Shown here piece after piece: positions 8,736-18,678 of a stretch of 64,000 nucleotides of DNA; position 1 is the stretch's first letter, and the number at the start of each line of letters is the position of its first letter. This stretch comes from Krasilnikovia cinnamomea (GTDB lineage Bacteria; Actinomycetota; Actinomycetes; Mycobacteriales; Micromonosporaceae). A model generated the notes under the pieces. That model was not told the DNA's origin and did no database searches. It worked only from the letters and a program-made list of their open reading frames with translations. Both the position numbers and the translations under genes were made by a program. The DNA lies in contig NZ_SHKY01000001.1 of NCBI RefSeq assembly GCF_004217545.1, positions 3,038,001-3,102,000 of the forward strand, read 5' to 3'.

Positions 8736-9515
8736 CTAACCCTTTTCGACCGCCTGCACGGGCGCCAGGGAGGGACGTTTCGCCGTGACCAGGTCGCCCG
8801 ACGACGCGCCGGTCAGCCGCCGCTTCAGCCACGGCGCCAGGTACTGCCCGGCCCAGCGCAGATCCGCGCCGCGCGCCGACAGCCACGGCGCGGGCGCGGG
8901 CATGGGCGGCGCCAGCAGCCACCCGTCGTCGACCTGGACCCCCAGCGCGGCCAGTACGTGCGCGGCGACGCGCCGGTGCCCGGCCCCGGACAGGTGCAGC
9001 CGGTCCGTGCTCCACATCAGCGGATTGTGGAAGGTCTCGTCGCCGTGCAGGTCGATCAGGTACGCGCCGTGCTTGTCGGCCAGGCGGCGCACCCCGTCGT
9101 TGAGGGCGGCGACACGCGGCGCGACCAGGCGCTGGCCCGGCAGCATGGCGGCGACGTCCGCGAAGCGGAACAGGATCACGTCGGCGCCCGTGGCGCGGAT
9201 CCGCCCGATCACCGGGTCGACCCGCTCGATCAGCGCGACCGGGTCGGCCTTGCGCCGCAGCACGTCGTTGCCGCCGGCCGCGAAGCTGACCAGGTCGGGC
9301 CTCATCGCCAGCGCCGGCTCGACCTGCTCCTTGACCACCTGGTCCAGCAGGCGCCCGCGGATGGCCAGGTTCGCGTACCCGAAGTCGGGGCCGGTCTCCA
9401 GCGCCAGCCGCGCCGCGACCAGGTCCGCCCACCCCCGGTACGTGCCGTCCGGGTACGCGTCGTCCATCCCCTCGGTGAAGCTGTCCCCCATCGCCACGAA
9501 GCTGCGCCAGCCCAT
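8736..9515 (-). CDS. SGNH/GDSL-family hydrolase
   Basis: A 259-aa esterase/lipase-like hydrolase, starting [16 protein letters not shown] with an AAGGGGG ribosome site 8 bp upstream. Block I is GDSF (nucleophile Ser12), block III is AAGGNDVL and block V is [10 protein letters not shown] with the catalytic Asp/His pair. No signal peptide is visible, so it is probably cytoplasmic. The natural substrate cannot be read from sequence. It is the first gene of the pair with sseA. Confidence 0.88.
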   Translation of the reverse strand: MGWRSFVAMGDSFTEGMDDAYPDGTYRGWADLVAARLALETGPDFGYANLAIRGRLLDQVVKEQVEPALAMRPDLVSFAAGGNDVLRRKADPVALIERVDPVIGRIRATGADVILFRFADVAAMLPGQRLVAPRVAALNDGVRRLADKHGAYLIDLHGDETFHNPLMWSTDRLHLSGAGHRRVAAHVLAALGVQVDDGWLLAPPMPAPAPWLSARGADLRWAGQYLAPWLKRRLTGASSGDLVTAKRPSLAPVQAVEKG

Positions 9516-9560
9516 CGGCCGCCCCCTTAACGTCTGCTCACCTCGATGCCGAGTCATTTT

Positions 9561-9573
9561 TGCACTGAGTGCA
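9561..9573. promoter_or_regulatory. 13-bp palindrome TGCACTGAGTGCA
   Basis: A perfect inverted repeat (TGCACT-G-AGTGCA) lies in the 171-bp divergent region between the GDSL hydrolase and proS, 46 bp before the hydrolase start. Its size and symmetry resemble TetR-family operators. No regulator gene is adjacent. Confidence 0.45.
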
Positions 9574-9652
9574 CCGGACATGCACGGGCGCGTGACGGTG
9601 GCGACATCCGGCCCGCGCCTCACCCGGTCGCGGCCACCAGTGGAAACCGGCG

Positions 9653-9686
9653 TGACCGACCCAGACCACTTCCCTACGCTGCGGAC
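9653..9686 (+). promoter_or_regulatory. Leaderless promoter of proS
   Basis: GTGACC, a 17-bp spacer and TACGCT (9675-9680) are followed by only 6 bp (GCGGAC) before the ATG at 9687. There is no Shine-Dalgarno sequence. This spacing puts transcription start at or beside the A of the ATG, the usual actinobacterial leaderless layout. Confidence 0.55.
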
Positions 9687-11417
9687 ATGTTGCTGCGAAT
9701 GTCCACCATGCTGCTCCGGACCCTGCGCGAGGAGCCGGCGGACGCCGAGGTGCCGAGCCACCGGCTGCTGCTGCGCGCGGGGTACGTCCGCCGCGCCGCC
9801 CCGGGCGGCTACACCTGGCTGCCCCTGGGCAAGCTGGTGCTGGACCGGGTGACCGCGATCGTGCGGGACGAGATGACCGCGATCGGCGCCCAGGAGGTGG
9901 CGTTCCCGGCGCTGCTGCCCCGCGAGCCGTACGACACCAGCGGCCGGTGGACCGAGTACGGCGACGACATCTTCACCCTCACCGACCGGCGCGGGGCCGA
10001 GTACCTGCTGGCGCCGACCCACGAGGAGATGTTCACCCTGCTCGTGCAGGACATGACCATCTCGTACCGGGACTTCCCGGTGATCCTGTTCCAGATCCAG
10101 ACGAAGTTCCGCGACGAGGCGCGGCCCCGGGCGGGGCTGCTGCGCGGGCGCGAGTTCCTAATGAAGGACGCGTACTCGTTCGACCTGTCCGACGACGGAC
10201 TGGCCGCCGCGTACGCCACGCTGCGGGCCGCGTACCAGCGGGTCTTCGCCCGGCTCGGGCTCCAGCACACCATCGTGGCCGCCATGTCCGGCGCCATGGG
10301 CGGCTCTGCCTCGGAAGAGTTCCTGGCGGCCGCCGAGGTGGGTGAGGACACGTACGTCGGCTGCACCCGGTGCGACTACGCGGCCAACACCGAGGCGGTG
10401 ACCACCCCGGCGCCCGTGATCACCGAGGCCGCCACCGGCCCGCTGACAGTGCACGACACCCCGGACACCCCCACGATCGCCTCGCTCGTGGCGCTGGCCA
10501 ACGAGCGCGCCCTGGACGGGCGCACCGACTGGACCGCCGCGGACACCCTGAAGAACGTGGTCGTCACAGTGCACCGGCCGGGCGCCGAGGACGAACTGCT
10601 GGTCATCGGCGTACCCGGGGACCGGGAGGTGGATCTCAAGCGGCTGGACGCGGCGCTGAGCCCGGCCACCGCCACGATGTTCGACGACTTCGCGTCCCGC
10701 CCGGAGCTGGTGAAGGGCTACATCGGCCCGCAGGGGCTCGCGCTGCGCTACCTCGCCGACCCCCGGGTGGCGCCCGGCACGGCATGGCTGACCGGCGCGA
10801 ACATCGCGGGCAAGCACGCCACCTCGGTGGTGGCGGGGCGCGACTTCACCCCGGACGGCACCATCGAGGCCGCCGAGGTGCGCGCCGGTGACCCGTGCCC
10901 GGCCTGCGGAGCCGGTGAGCTGACCATGCGGCGCGGTATCGAGATCGCGCACATCTTCCAGCTCGGGCGCCGGTACACCGACGCGTTCAAGGTCGACGTG
11001 CTCGGCGCCGACGGCAAACCGGTCCGCCCGACCATGGGCTCCTACGGCATCGGGGTGTCCCGGGCGGTGGCCGCCATCGCCGAGCAGCACCACGACGAGC
11101 GCGGCCTGCTATGGCCCGACGAGGTGGCGCCCGCCGACGTGCACGTCGTCGCCACCGGCAAGGACGGGCAGACGGAGGCGGCCCTGGCGCTGGGCGCGGA
11201 GCTGGTCGCGGCCGGGCTGCGGGTGCTGGTGGACGACCGGCCCCAGCTGTCGGCCGGGGTGAAGTTCACCGACGCCGAGCTGATCGGCATCGCGCGGTCC
11301 GTCGTGGTCGGCCGCCGTCTGGCCGAGGGGTACGTGGAACTGCGCGACCGCCGCACCGGACAGCGCGACGAGGTCCGGCTGGCCGACGTGCCGAGGCTGC
11401 TCACCACCCCGGCGTAA
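9687..11417 (+). CDS. proS: Proline--tRNA ligase
   Basis: A 576-aa class II aminoacyl-tRNA synthetase, starting [21 protein letters not shown], the usual beginning of bacterial ProRS. Class II motifs are in the N half ([45 protein letters not shown]). The insertion (INS) editing domain lies at about 225-385, and the anticodon-binding domain is at the C end (about 470-576). It charges tRNA-Pro in the cytoplasm and clears Ala-tRNA-Pro. It stands alone with its own leaderless-type promoter. The frame is open further upstream, but the start is fixed by family similarity. Confidence 0.96.
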   Translation: MLLRMSTMLLRTLREEPADAEVPSHRLLLRAGYVRRAAPGGYTWLPLGKLVLDRVTAIVRDEMTAIGAQEVAFPALLPREPYDTSGRWTEYGDDIFTLTDRRGAEYLLAPTHEEMFTLLVQDMTISYRDFPVILFQIQTKFRDEARPRAGLLRGREFLMKDAYSFDLSDDGLAAAYATLRAAYQRVFARLGLQHTIVAAMSGAMGGSASEEFLAAAEVGEDTYVGCTRCDYAANTEAVTTPAPVITEAATGPLTVHDTPDTPTIASLVALANERALDGRTDWTAADTLKNVVVTVHRPGAEDELLVIGVPGDREVDLKRLDAALSPATATMFDDFASRPELVKGYIGPQGLALRYLADPRVAPGTAWLTGANIAGKHATSVVAGRDFTPDGTIEAAEVRAGDPCPACGAGELTMRRGIEIAHIFQLGRRYTDAFKVDVLGADGKPVRPTMGSYGIGVSRAVAAIAEQHHDERGLLWPDEVAPADVHVVATGKDGQTEAALALGAELVAAGLRVLVDDRPQLSAGVKFTDAELIGIARSVVVGRRLAEGYVELRDRRTGQRDEVRLADVPRLLTTPA

Positions 11418-11598
11418 CCCGACCTGATCGGCCGGGATCGGCGTCCCGCCGCAACGCGGAGTCGCCGGTCCCGGCGGCCTCTCCCACTCCCCGTCCCGCG
11501 CAGCCACAGCGGCCGGCTGGCCGTACGGTGGCGGCGTTCGATGTGGTGCTGCTCTCGACGTCCGGCGTCGGCGTGACCCGGCCGCGTAGGGTCGAAGC

Positions 11599-12027
11599 GT
11601 GACCGACATGCCGCCCCGGCTCGCCGAGATCATCGACGAGTTCGCCTCCGCTCCGCGCGAGGTCGTGCTCGAGATGCTGCTCGAGTTCGCCGACGCCGTG
11701 CCGGCACTGCCCGCCGAACTGGCCGGGCACGACGGGATGGAACAGGTCCCGGAATGCCAGACCGCGTTCTTCCTCCGCGCGCAGGTGCAGCCCGACGGCG
11801 TCGTCCGGGCGTACTTCGACTGCCCGCCGGAGGCACCCACGACCCGCGCGTTCGCGGGCATCCTCGCAGAGGGCCTGGCCGGCGCGGGCGCGGCCGAGGT
11901 CCTCGCGGTCCCCGACGACTTGTACGCCCGGATGGGGCTCGACCAGGCCATCAGCCCGCTCCGGGTACGTGGTGGCACCGCCATCTTGGCGCGGCTAAAG
12001 CGCCAGGTACGCGAGCAGGCGGCCTGA
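11599..12027 (+). CDS. SufE-like Fe-S/sulfur acceptor protein
   Basis: A 142-aa SufE-family protein, starting at the GTG at 11599 (MTDMPPRLAEIIDEFASAP). Cys53 in PECQTAFF is at the position of the conserved sulfur-accepting cysteine of SufE. The usual role is to take persulfide sulfur from a cysteine desulfurase or sulfurtransferase. TAGGGT lies 6 bp before the GTG, without a ribosome site, suggesting a leaderless transcript. The DsbA-like gene follows after 17 bp. Confidence 0.85.
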   Translation: MTDMPPRLAEIIDEFASAPREVVLEMLLEFADAVPALPAELAGHDGMEQVPECQTAFFLRAQVQPDGVVRAYFDCPPEAPTTRAFAGILAEGLAGAGAAEVLAVPDDLYARMGLDQAISPLRVRGGTAILARLKRQVREQAA

Positions 12028-12044
12028 TCCGGGAGGGAGTGCAG

Positions 12045-12686
12045 ATGGACATCCAGGTCTGGTCCGACATCGTCTGCCCGTGGTGCTACCTCGGCAAGCG
12101 GCGCCTCGAACGCGCGCTGGCGGAGTTCGGCGCCCACGCGAGCGTCACGTTCCGCGCGTACCAGCTCGACCGCGCGCCGGTACCGGCGCCCGTACCGTTG
12201 AAGTCCGTGCTGGCCGCCCGCTTCGGCGGGCCGGCCCGGGTGGAGCGGATGTGGGCGCAGTTCAACCAGGTCGCGGCGGCCGAGGGGCTGATCGTGGAGT
12301 TCGAGCGGGCGGTCGCCGCGAACACCTTCGACGCGCACCGGCTGGTCGCCTGGGCCGGGCATCAGGGTCGGCAGGCCGCCATGCTGGACGCGGTGCAGCG
12401 GGCCCACTTCGCGGACGGCATCGACATCGGTTCCCACCCGGCGCTGGCCGGGCTGGCGGCCTCGATCGGTCTCGACGGGGCGGAGGCGCTGGCCTACCTC
12501 GGCTCCGGGGCGGGCGCCGAGCAGGTCCAGGCCGATCAGCTCGCGGCCGACCGGCTCGGCATCACGAGCGTCCCCACCTTCGTCGTCGACGGCCGGTACG
12601 CACTGCAGGGGGCGCAGGAGCCCGCCGTGCTGCGGACCGCGTTCGAGGAGGTTCTGCGCCGGGAGGCCGTAGACAGTCGTCGATGA
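12045..12686 (+). CDS. DsbA-family (FrnE-like) thiol oxidoreductase
   Basis: A 213-aa thioredoxin-fold protein with the active site CPWC at Cys11-Cys14 right at the N-terminus (MDIQVWSDIVCPWCYLGKRR) and a helical insertion, then the cis-Pro loop GITSVPTFVVDG. This layout is that of the FrnE/2-hydroxychromene isomerase-like subgroup, cytoplasmic because no signal peptide is present. A GGGAGGGAG ribosome site precedes the ATG. It is probably cotranscribed with the SufE-like gene. The substrate is unknown; a general disulfide role in stress is likely for the group. Confidence 0.88.
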   Translation: MDIQVWSDIVCPWCYLGKRRLERALAEFGAHASVTFRAYQLDRAPVPAPVPLKSVLAARFGGPARVERMWAQFNQVAAAEGLIVEFERAVAANTFDAHRLVAWAGHQGRQAAMLDAVQRAHFADGIDIGSHPALAGLAASIGLDGAEALAYLGSGAGAEQVQADQLAADRLGITSVPTFVVDGRYALQGAQEPAVLRTAFEEVLRREAVDSRR

Positions 12687-12687
12687 T

Positions 12688-12701
12688 GTTCCACGTGAAA
12701 C
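12688..12701. promoter_or_regulatory. parS-like site (one mismatch)
   Basis: GTTCCACGTGAAAC differs from the parS consensus GTTTCACGTGAAAC by one base. It lies between two convergent genes (dsbA-like and GGDEF), about 27 kb on the far side of oriC from the parAB genes. ParB could load here as on the main cluster. Confidence 0.7.
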
Positions 12702-12743
12702 ACCATCGATGACCTTCTCCGCTCCCGCCACCGGCCCGGCGGC

Positions 12744-14345
12744 TCAGGACGCGTCGCGGTCCCGGTACGCCCGCCTACGCCGCCTACGCCCGGGCCCCGC
12801 GACCACCCGGTCGCGGCCCGCGCGCTTGGCCGCGTAGAGGTTGCGGTCCGCCACGGAGAGCACTCCGGGTTGGCTACGGCAGCTCGCCTCATGCGCGCCA
12901 GCCACCCCGATGCTGACCGTGACGGGCAGATCCCCGGTGATGTCGCGCCAGTCCGACGCCCGGACCGCCCGCCGGATGTCATCGAGCTGCGCGGTCGCCG
13001 CGGTCACCGGCGTCCCCGGCAGCACCAGGAGGAACTCCTCCCCGCCCAGCCGCGCCACGAACCCGTCCGGCGCGGTAGCGGCCAGCTCCCGCTCCAGCAC
13101 CCGCGCCGCCCGTACGAGCACCTGGTCACCGACGTCGTGCGACAGCTCGTCGTTGATCCGCTTGAAGAAGTCCAGGTCGACGATCGCCACGGTGAGTTCG
13201 GCATCGTCGGCGATCAGGGCCGGCAGTTCCTCGTCCACGTAGCGGCGGTTGCGCAGGCCGGTCAGCGGGTCGCGGCGGGCCTGCTCGCGGAAACGTTCGG
13301 CCTCCTCGCGGGCCTCGGCCGTCTCGAACATCGCCAGCCGGGTCTGTGCCTGCGCCTCCCGCTGCAGCGAGCCCAGCCGCTCGCGGGCGGCGAAGAAGAC
13401 CTTGTGCACCGCGAACGCCTCGGCGAACTCCCCCCGCAGGGCATGCAGCTCCGCCTGCTCCTGATGCACCCGAACCAGGACCTCGTGCAGCTCCCGCTCG
13501 ACACACAGCGCCCGGGAGACGTCCAGGTTGGTCTGGGCCGCCTCGATCGCGCCCATCCCGCGCTGCGCCCGGGCCAGGGTGAGCTGGTACTCGGCTAGAT
13601 CGTCGGCGTCGTCGCTGAACCCGGCCTCGTACTGCGCCAGGCACGCCTGCATCGTCCGCTCGGCCTCGGCGTACTCGCCGTTCTCGATCTGGATCGCACC
13701 GATCGTGTCCAGCGCCGCGGGGTCCAGCTCGAAGCCGTACGCGGCGGCGTGCTCCTGCAGCCGCGCGGCCACCTCCTGCGCGCGCGGAAACTCGCCACTG
13801 CTGTATTCGGTGTACGCCCAGTTGTTCAGCAGCATGGTGAGCAGCTCACCCTGCTCCAGCTCCCGGGCCAGCTCCTCGGCCTGGCGGTACCGCGTCCGCG
13901 CGGCGTCCATCGCGCCGTTGAGACCCAGCGCGTCGGCCAGCCGCGTCCGGTGGTTGATCTGCATGTAGGGGGTGGCCGACTCGTCGAGCAGCTCGACCGC
14001 GATCACCGAATGCTCCAGACACTTGGCCACATCACCGGACAAGCGCTGGATGTTCGCCCAGTTCAAATGGGTACGGGCCTGCATGTTGCGGTCGTCGTGC
14101 GCGACGGCCCAGTCGTGGATCGCGTGCAGCTGCCGCTGGGCGCCCGCGAGGTCCCCGGTGCGCATCTCCATGCAGATCCGGCAGAGCCGGGCCCGCACGA
14201 TCAGGGCCTCGTCGCCGATGGCCTCGGCCTGGCGCTCCAGCTCGACGGCGGCGGCGAGCCCGGCCTCCGCATCCCAGACGATCATGTTCTCCATCGTCAG
14301 GAGGGCAGCCGAAAGCTCGTCGGCACCGGACATGCTGCCGGTCAC
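12744..14345 (-). CDS. Diguanylate cyclase with N-terminal TPR repeats
   Basis: A 533-aa cytoplasmic protein starting at the GTG at 14345, chosen because GGAGGGGG lies 7 bp upstream (an internal ATG at 14333 is the alternative). Residues about 20-350 are helical repeats of the TPR type (LNWANIQRLSGD, LLNNWAYTEYSSGEF, LDTIGAIQIENGEY). The C-terminal 165 residues are a GGDEF domain with an intact GGEEF signature at 434-438, so it should make c-di-GMP from GTP. The RxxD inhibitory site is not seen. No EAL domain and no membrane segment are present. Similar TPR-GGDEF proteins are common in actinomycetes and sense protein partners. Confidence 0.9.
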   Translation of the reverse strand: MTGSMSGADELSAALLTMENMIVWDAEAGLAAAVELERQAEAIGDEALIVRARLCRICMEMRTGDLAGAQRQLHAIHDWAVAHDDRNMQARTHLNWANIQRLSGDVAKCLEHSVIAVELLDESATPYMQINHRTRLADALGLNGAMDAARTRYRQAEELARELEQGELLTMLLNNWAYTEYSSGEFPRAQEVAARLQEHAAAYGFELDPAALDTIGAIQIENGEYAEAERTMQACLAQYEAGFSDDADDLAEYQLTLARAQRGMGAIEAAQTNLDVSRALCVERELHEVLVRVHQEQAELHALRGEFAEAFAVHKVFFAARERLGSLQREAQAQTRLAMFETAEAREEAERFREQARRDPLTGLRNRRYVDEELPALIADDAELTVAIVDLDFFKRINDELSHDVGDQVLVRAARVLERELAATAPDGFVARLGGEEFLLVLPGTPVTAATAQLDDIRRAVRASDWRDITGDLPVTVSIGVAGAHEASCRSQPGVLSVADRNLYAAKRAGRDRVVAGPGRRRRRRAYRDRDAS

Positions 14346-14560
14346 GGGCCCACCCCCTCCGTACCTCGGTCCCATCGGCCCCCGGTCGCCCGACTGAAGT
14401 AAGCCCGGAGCACGACGGTGGTCAGGCACCGCACCGACCGCGCTCAGGTGTCGAAGGTCATGTGGCGCCAGTTCGGGTCCAGGGCCGCGGATCGGGGCGG
14501 CGGGTGCATCTGACCGCAGGCGTCGATGCATTCGGCATTGTGTTCGTCGGCGTTGCTGGC

Positions 14561-15322
14561 TCAGTTGTTCGAGCCCGCGAGATAGTCACCCCACGTCCGC
14601 GTGCCGGCGGGCCGGGCCGCCGTGGTGAGCGCCCCGGCGCGCAACTCCCGCCCGGCGCGCCCCGGCACCCGGATCGGGAGCACCGGACGCCGCACCGCGC
14701 GGGCTTGCCGCCACGCGGCGGCCAGCTCACCGAACGTGTGCACCTCGGGGCCGCCGAACTCCACCGCACCGGCGGGCCCCGCGCCCAGCAGCGACGCGAT
14801 GCGTTCCGCGACGTCGGTCGGGTGCACCGGCTGCACGAGCACGCGACGGTCCACGACCAGCACTCCCAGCCGGGACGACGCGGTCAACATCCGGTCGACC
14901 AGTTGCGGGAACTGCGTGGCACGCACGATCGTCCACGGCACCTCTCCCGCCGTGACGATCCGCTCCGCCGCCAGCTTGGCCCGGTAGTACGAGATCGGCA
15001 CCCGGTCGACGCCCACGATCGACACGTACAGCAGATGCCGGACGTCCGCCGCCCGCGCCGCCGCGACCAGCCTCCCGGTGCCCCCGACATCGATGTCGCC
15101 GGAATCGCGGCCCGCGCCCGACGCCAGGTGCACGACGGCGTCCACGCCGCGCACCGCCTCCGCCAGACCCTCGCCGGTGGCCAGGTCCGCGGCCACCCAG
15201 CCGGTCCTGGCCCGGCGGCTCATCGGCCGCACGGCCACGTCCTCGCCCGCCAGGCGGGAGAGGACCGCGGCGCCCAGCGTTCCACTCGCTCCGGTGACCA
15301 GCACCGTCGTCTTGTTCGTCAT
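14561..15322 (-). CDS. NAD(P)-binding SDR/NmrA-like protein
   Basis: A 253-aa atypical short-chain dehydrogenase, starting MTNKTTVLVTGASGTLGAAVL. The nucleotide-binding motif TGASGTLG is at about 9-16, and YYRAKLAAE provides the YxxxK pair. The C-terminal half resembles NmrA-type NAD(P)H sensors and nucleoside-diphosphate-sugar epimerases. The frame is open upstream, but the chosen ATG directly precedes the Rossmann fold. Function cannot be set further. About 215 bp lie between this gene and the GGDEF gene upstream of it; I see no gene there. Confidence 0.85.
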   Translation of the reverse strand: MTNKTTVLVTGASGTLGAAVLSRLAGEDVAVRPMSRRARTGWVAADLATGEGLAEAVRGVDAVVHLASGAGRDSGDIDVGGTGRLVAAARAADVRHLLYVSIVGVDRVPISYYRAKLAAERIVTAGEVPWTIVRATQFPQLVDRMLTASSRLGVLVVDRRVLVQPVHPTDVAERIASLLGAGPAGAVEFGGPEVHTFGELAAAWRQARAVRRPVLPIRVPGRAGRELRAGALTTAARPAGTRTWGDYLAGSNN

Positions 15323-15428
15323 GTCAGCAGAATGAACGACAGGCCGGCGGCCCACCCAGCGACCCTGGCGCACACCCCCGGCCCGTCGCTATCCACGCTG
15401 GACTCTGGCGTCCTCACGAAGTGGAGGA

Positions 15429-16010
15429 TTAGACCCGCTGGAGGACGTGCTCGCGCCGTTCCGCGCTCATCGGGCGGGCCCGGTCCCGTCGGCTCTCCGC
15501 GAACGCCGCCAGCACCGCACGCCGTTCCCGCTCCGTCAGGGCCCCCGCGAACGGCGACGTGCGGCGCAGGTCGACGGCGTATCGTGCCGACGAGGTCAAC
15601 GCGTCCAGCACCGCCGCCACGCCCTGCCCGAGCACGACCTCCCAGCGGTCCAGCCACTCCCAGGCCCGGCCCTCCGGATGCGCGCGACGCAGACGCCGCA
15701 GGTTGCCCAGGGCAACCGCCAGCACGCCGGGCGGGTCCGCGACCAGCTTCCCGGCCACCGCCCGATGTAGCCAAAGGTCGCGCAACTCCTCCGGACCGAG
15801 ACCGGGCCGGATCAGCGCCTCCAGGTCGGCGCGCCGGATCCGCCGCTCGTCACCCACCCGCACGTACGGCAGGAGCCCGCGCCGGCACAGGTCCGCGACG
15901 TGCGCCCGTGACGAGCGCAGCAGGACGGCCGCCTCACCGGTCGTCAGCAGGGCACCCGGACCCATCGCCACATGTGGATGCTCGCGCTCACGGCCCGCGC
16001 CGCGCAACAC
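15429..16010 (-). CDS. Helix-turn-helix (excisionase-type) DNA-binding protein
   Basis: A 193-aa protein if the GTG at 16010 is used; the ATG at 15965 (MGPGALLTTGEAAVLL) is an equally good start. Residues about 20-65 form a MerR/Xis-like winged HTH (LLTTGEAAVLLRSSRAHVAD ... YVRVGDERRIRRADLEAL). The C-terminal 120 residues are helical with conserved-looking WLHRAVAGKLVADP and SPFAGALTERERRAVLAAF. Proteins of this shape often sit with a toxin-like partner, but none is seen here. No function can be given beyond DNA binding. Confidence 0.7.
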   Translation of the reverse strand: MLRGAGREREHPHVAMGPGALLTTGEAAVLLRSSRAHVADLCRRGLLPYVRVGDERRIRRADLEALIRPGLGPEELRDLWLHRAVAGKLVADPPGVLAVALGNLRRLRRAHPEGRAWEWLDRWEVVLGQGVAAVLDALTSSARYAVDLRRTSPFAGALTERERRAVLAAFAESRRDRARPMSAERREHVLQRV

Positions 16011-16094
16011 CCGAACGGCCAGGCACCGACTGGACCGTCCGTCGATGAATGGTGCGCCCTGCGTTATCTACCGCCGTAAGTGCGCCGAGCAGCG

Positions 16095-17039
16095 TCACCC
16101 GAACCACACCATCGACTGACCGTGGGCTCCCGCCCAGGCCAGTGGTTTCCCGTCCAGCGCCAGCAGGTGACGCACACCCGGCTGCGGCCACGTTCCCGGA
16201 ACGTCGAAGTCCAGCACCTCGGGCGCCTCCAGGCTGATCCAATGACCGGGGAGGGTGCGCACCACCGCGGTGAAAGCCGCCCGGCCCGCCGGCGGAACCA
16301 GATACAACACGGCCGTGTGGAACACCACCAGCGTGGCGTCGGTGGGCGCCTCGGCGGCCAGGGCCCGAAGGTCGTCCACCAGGTCACCCCGTCGCAGCTG
16401 CGGCGGATCCGCCGCGACCACCGCCGCGGCCGCCCGCAGCCGCGCCCGGCGGTGGTCGTGCTCGGGCCAGATGAGCGCGTCCAGCCAGGCGAGGTCGGCC
16501 GGGTCGGTCACGTCGAGCGGGTTCAGGTCCAGCCCCGCCCGCCACACGACCTGGGGAAGTGCGGACGGTGGCTGCACCCCGGTGGCGGCGCACTCCAGGA
16601 CCGGTGCGCCGGATCCGATCCTGTGCTCGCCGTACCGGTAGGCGTACCGGTCTGGATACAGATTCAGGCCTGCCGAGCAGCCGACCTCCAGGAGGGCCAG
16701 CGGCTGCGGCAATGCGGCCAGCACCGGGAGCAGCAAGGCACACCGCCCGGCCTCGTTCGTCTGTGTCGCGCGGGCGCGCATCTGCTCAGCGAGCGCCGCC
16801 CAGTTGGCCACGACGAACCGGTGGAACGCATCCGGGTCCAGCACCGGACCGCCGAGCAGCCGTACGGCCCCGAACAGCAGATTCGGCTGTCGCTTGGGTT
16901 CCGGCAGCGTGTCGAGCAGGGCGAGGATCTCGTCGTCACGGGCAACCGCGTGCGACAGGCGCTCGTAGGCCGGCGAAACCCCGCGCGCCTCCAGCTCGGC
17001 GAACTCCGTGTACCACGTCGAGGTCCTCACGCCGACCAT
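16095..17039 (-). CDS. DUF2332 family protein
   Basis: A 314-aa protein matching the DUF2332 family. The visible hallmarks are LLEVGCSAGLNLYPDRYAY in the middle, resembling a methyltransferase glycine loop, and a C-terminal WISLEAPEVLDF stretch. The fold looks like a SAM-dependent methyltransferase, yet no activity is established for the family. The start at ATG 17039 lacks a clear ribosome site; the GTG three codons on is an alternative. It stands alone between the HTH gene and the DinB gene. Confidence 0.82.
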   Translation of the reverse strand: MVGVRTSTWYTEFAELEARGVSPAYERLSHAVARDDEILALLDTLPEPKRQPNLLFGAVRLLGGPVLDPDAFHRFVVANWAALAEQMRARATQTNEAGRCALLLPVLAALPQPLALLEVGCSAGLNLYPDRYAYRYGEHRIGSGAPVLECAATGVQPPSALPQVVWRAGLDLNPLDVTDPADLAWLDALIWPEHDHRRARLRAAAAVVAADPPQLRRGDLVDDLRALAAEAPTDATLVVFHTAVLYLVPPAGRAAFTAVVRTLPGHWISLEAPEVLDFDVPGTWPQPGVRHLLALDGKPLAWAGAHGQSMVWFG

Positions 17040-17105
17040 CGTCGCACCGGCGCCGAGCGCTTCCCGACCTCGACGGTGGGTGATGTCGCTCGCAGGAACA
17101 CGGCA

Positions 17106-17885
17106 CTACTGCGCGCCCCGGGCCCGCAGGGCCGCCAGGTCACGCTCGGCGTACAGCCGGTGCTCCCACTCCTCATTGAGCACAATCGACAGGCAAACCC
17201 GTACGGGATAGCTGCGCGGTTCCGGCCACCCCGGCGCGTCGACCGGATCGGTGTCGGCGGCCAACGATTCGGCGGTCAATCCGTCGATGACCTCGCGGAC
17301 CGTGGACATCCTGTCCCGGCGCAGTTCGAGGACGGTGTCGAGCGACGGCCGCGCGGCACGATCGCGCGGCACACCCGGGATGTCGGGCATCTCGTCCCAT
17401 GGAAGACCCAGCGGATCCCACGGAGCGGGGTTGCCGAGGATCGCACGGCCCACCCAGGAGTCGGTGGCGAACACCAGATGCCGCAGCGTATCGATGAACG
17501 ACCACTCGCCGTCGACGGACTCGTGCAGCTGCGGTGGTGGCAGGCGGCGGGCCCGTTCCACGGTCTCATCCCACAGCCGCTCAAGGATCCCCCAGGCCTC
17601 TCGGAAGCCGGCCGGGTCGGTCGGGCGCATCTTGGCCCGGTCGGGATACCGCCGGTCGAGCTCGGCGGTCACCAGCGGCGTGACGTCCACGCCGTTGATC
17701 GTGAGGTTCTCGATGTCGCCGTGGATGGTGACGTTGCTGAGCTCGACGCCCCGCATGACAACCCCGCCGAAGTCGACGCCGCGGAACTGGGCGTCGCGCA
17801 GGTCGACGTCGTGCAGGTGGGCGCCGGTGAGGTCCACACGTTCGAACCGCGATCCGCGGAGATCGGCGCCGACGAAATCAGCCAT
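17106..17885 (-). CDS. Pentapeptide-repeat / DinB-fold protein
   Basis: A 259-aa two-part protein. Residues 3-50 are pentapeptide repeats (ADLRGSRF, VDLTGAHL, VDLRDAQF, VDFGGVVM). Residues about 90-255 form a DinB-like four-helix domain with the metal-ligand histidines in FIDTLRHLVFATD and NEEWEHRLYAERD. Such DinB proteins are often thiol-dependent (mycothiol) transferases or of unknown function. TAGCGT lies 6 bp before the ATG, again a leaderless arrangement. The next 790 bp upstream contain no gene I can support. Confidence 0.85.
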   Translation of the reverse strand: MADFVGADLRGSRFERVDLTGAHLHDVDLRDAQFRGVDFGGVVMRGVELSNVTIHGDIENLTINGVDVTPLVTAELDRRYPDRAKMRPTDPAGFREAWGILERLWDETVERARRLPPPQLHESVDGEWSFIDTLRHLVFATDSWVGRAILGNPAPWDPLGLPWDEMPDIPGVPRDRAARPSLDTVLELRRDRMSTVREVIDGLTAESLAADTDPVDAPGWPEPRSYPVRVCLSIVLNEEWEHRLYAERDLAALRARGAQ

Positions 17886-18678
17886 GTGGTCACGCTACCG
17901 CCGCCGTCCGACACTTTCCGGTCCACGGCAGTCGCGGCCGACGATGCGCGACGTGGCGATCCAGACCACCGTGCTCATCCGCGCGAAGACACAGAGGACG
18001 CCGATCCGGGTGTCATTCGAGCGCGCGGTGACTGTGATCCGATTCCTTCAGCGCGCAACCTCGAGATTAGTGACTCGGGGCTGCGCTACCCATTCCTTCG
18101 CGAATCTGGTGGTTCACCGTACCCCGGTGCGGTGCTCCACTACATATCAGTCTATTCGCCGGCAGTGCACCTCTCGCAGCCGCACCATCAACATCGTCGG
18201 TGCCGGTTTCACAGACTCTGCAATCCCCCATGGGCGTAGACAGAACCCGTCGAGCAGACACGAACGGAACCGCCTCGGGATCCTTGAACCCACCAGGCGC
18301 GGCACGGCGGTTGCCGGTTTGAACGGAGAGACACGAACAGACCCCGGAGCCTGACCCCAGACCGGCAGAAGCGGGAAGCAGCGGCCACATAGGAGGCTCG
18401 CCCGCCGTACTTTCCGACACTCTTCATCCGGTAGGCGAACTCAGGTGAACTTGAGGGTTCGCATTCCGGATAACGCAGGATTTGATCTCCCGGGTCCGCT
18501 AGCGTCACCGGTTGGGCGCACGGCGGCACAGTCTCCCGGCCCCACAGACCGCATCGGCGCATAGCCCCTGAGCACCGCTCCGGGCTACCGCCGCCCCTGT
18601 TTCTTATTCTTGCGGCACGGCCCCGAGATAAGGGGATCGGACAATGCTGTGCCCATTCCGCGAAAGCGGGGTTACGTC
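17886..18678. other. Gene-free stretch before the RTX-repeat gene
   Basis: The 793 bp between the DinB gene and the secreted repeat protein are less GC-rich than the genes around them. I find no frame with convincing codon use or family similarity. They probably hold the promoter of the secreted protein. Confidence 0.5.

Noticed and set aside
11754..12686. 310-aa version of the DsbA-like protein starting inside the SufE-like gene
   Set aside because: The thioredoxin fold begins at the ATG at 12045, which has a strong ribosome site; the upstream part overlaps the SufE-like gene in another frame.
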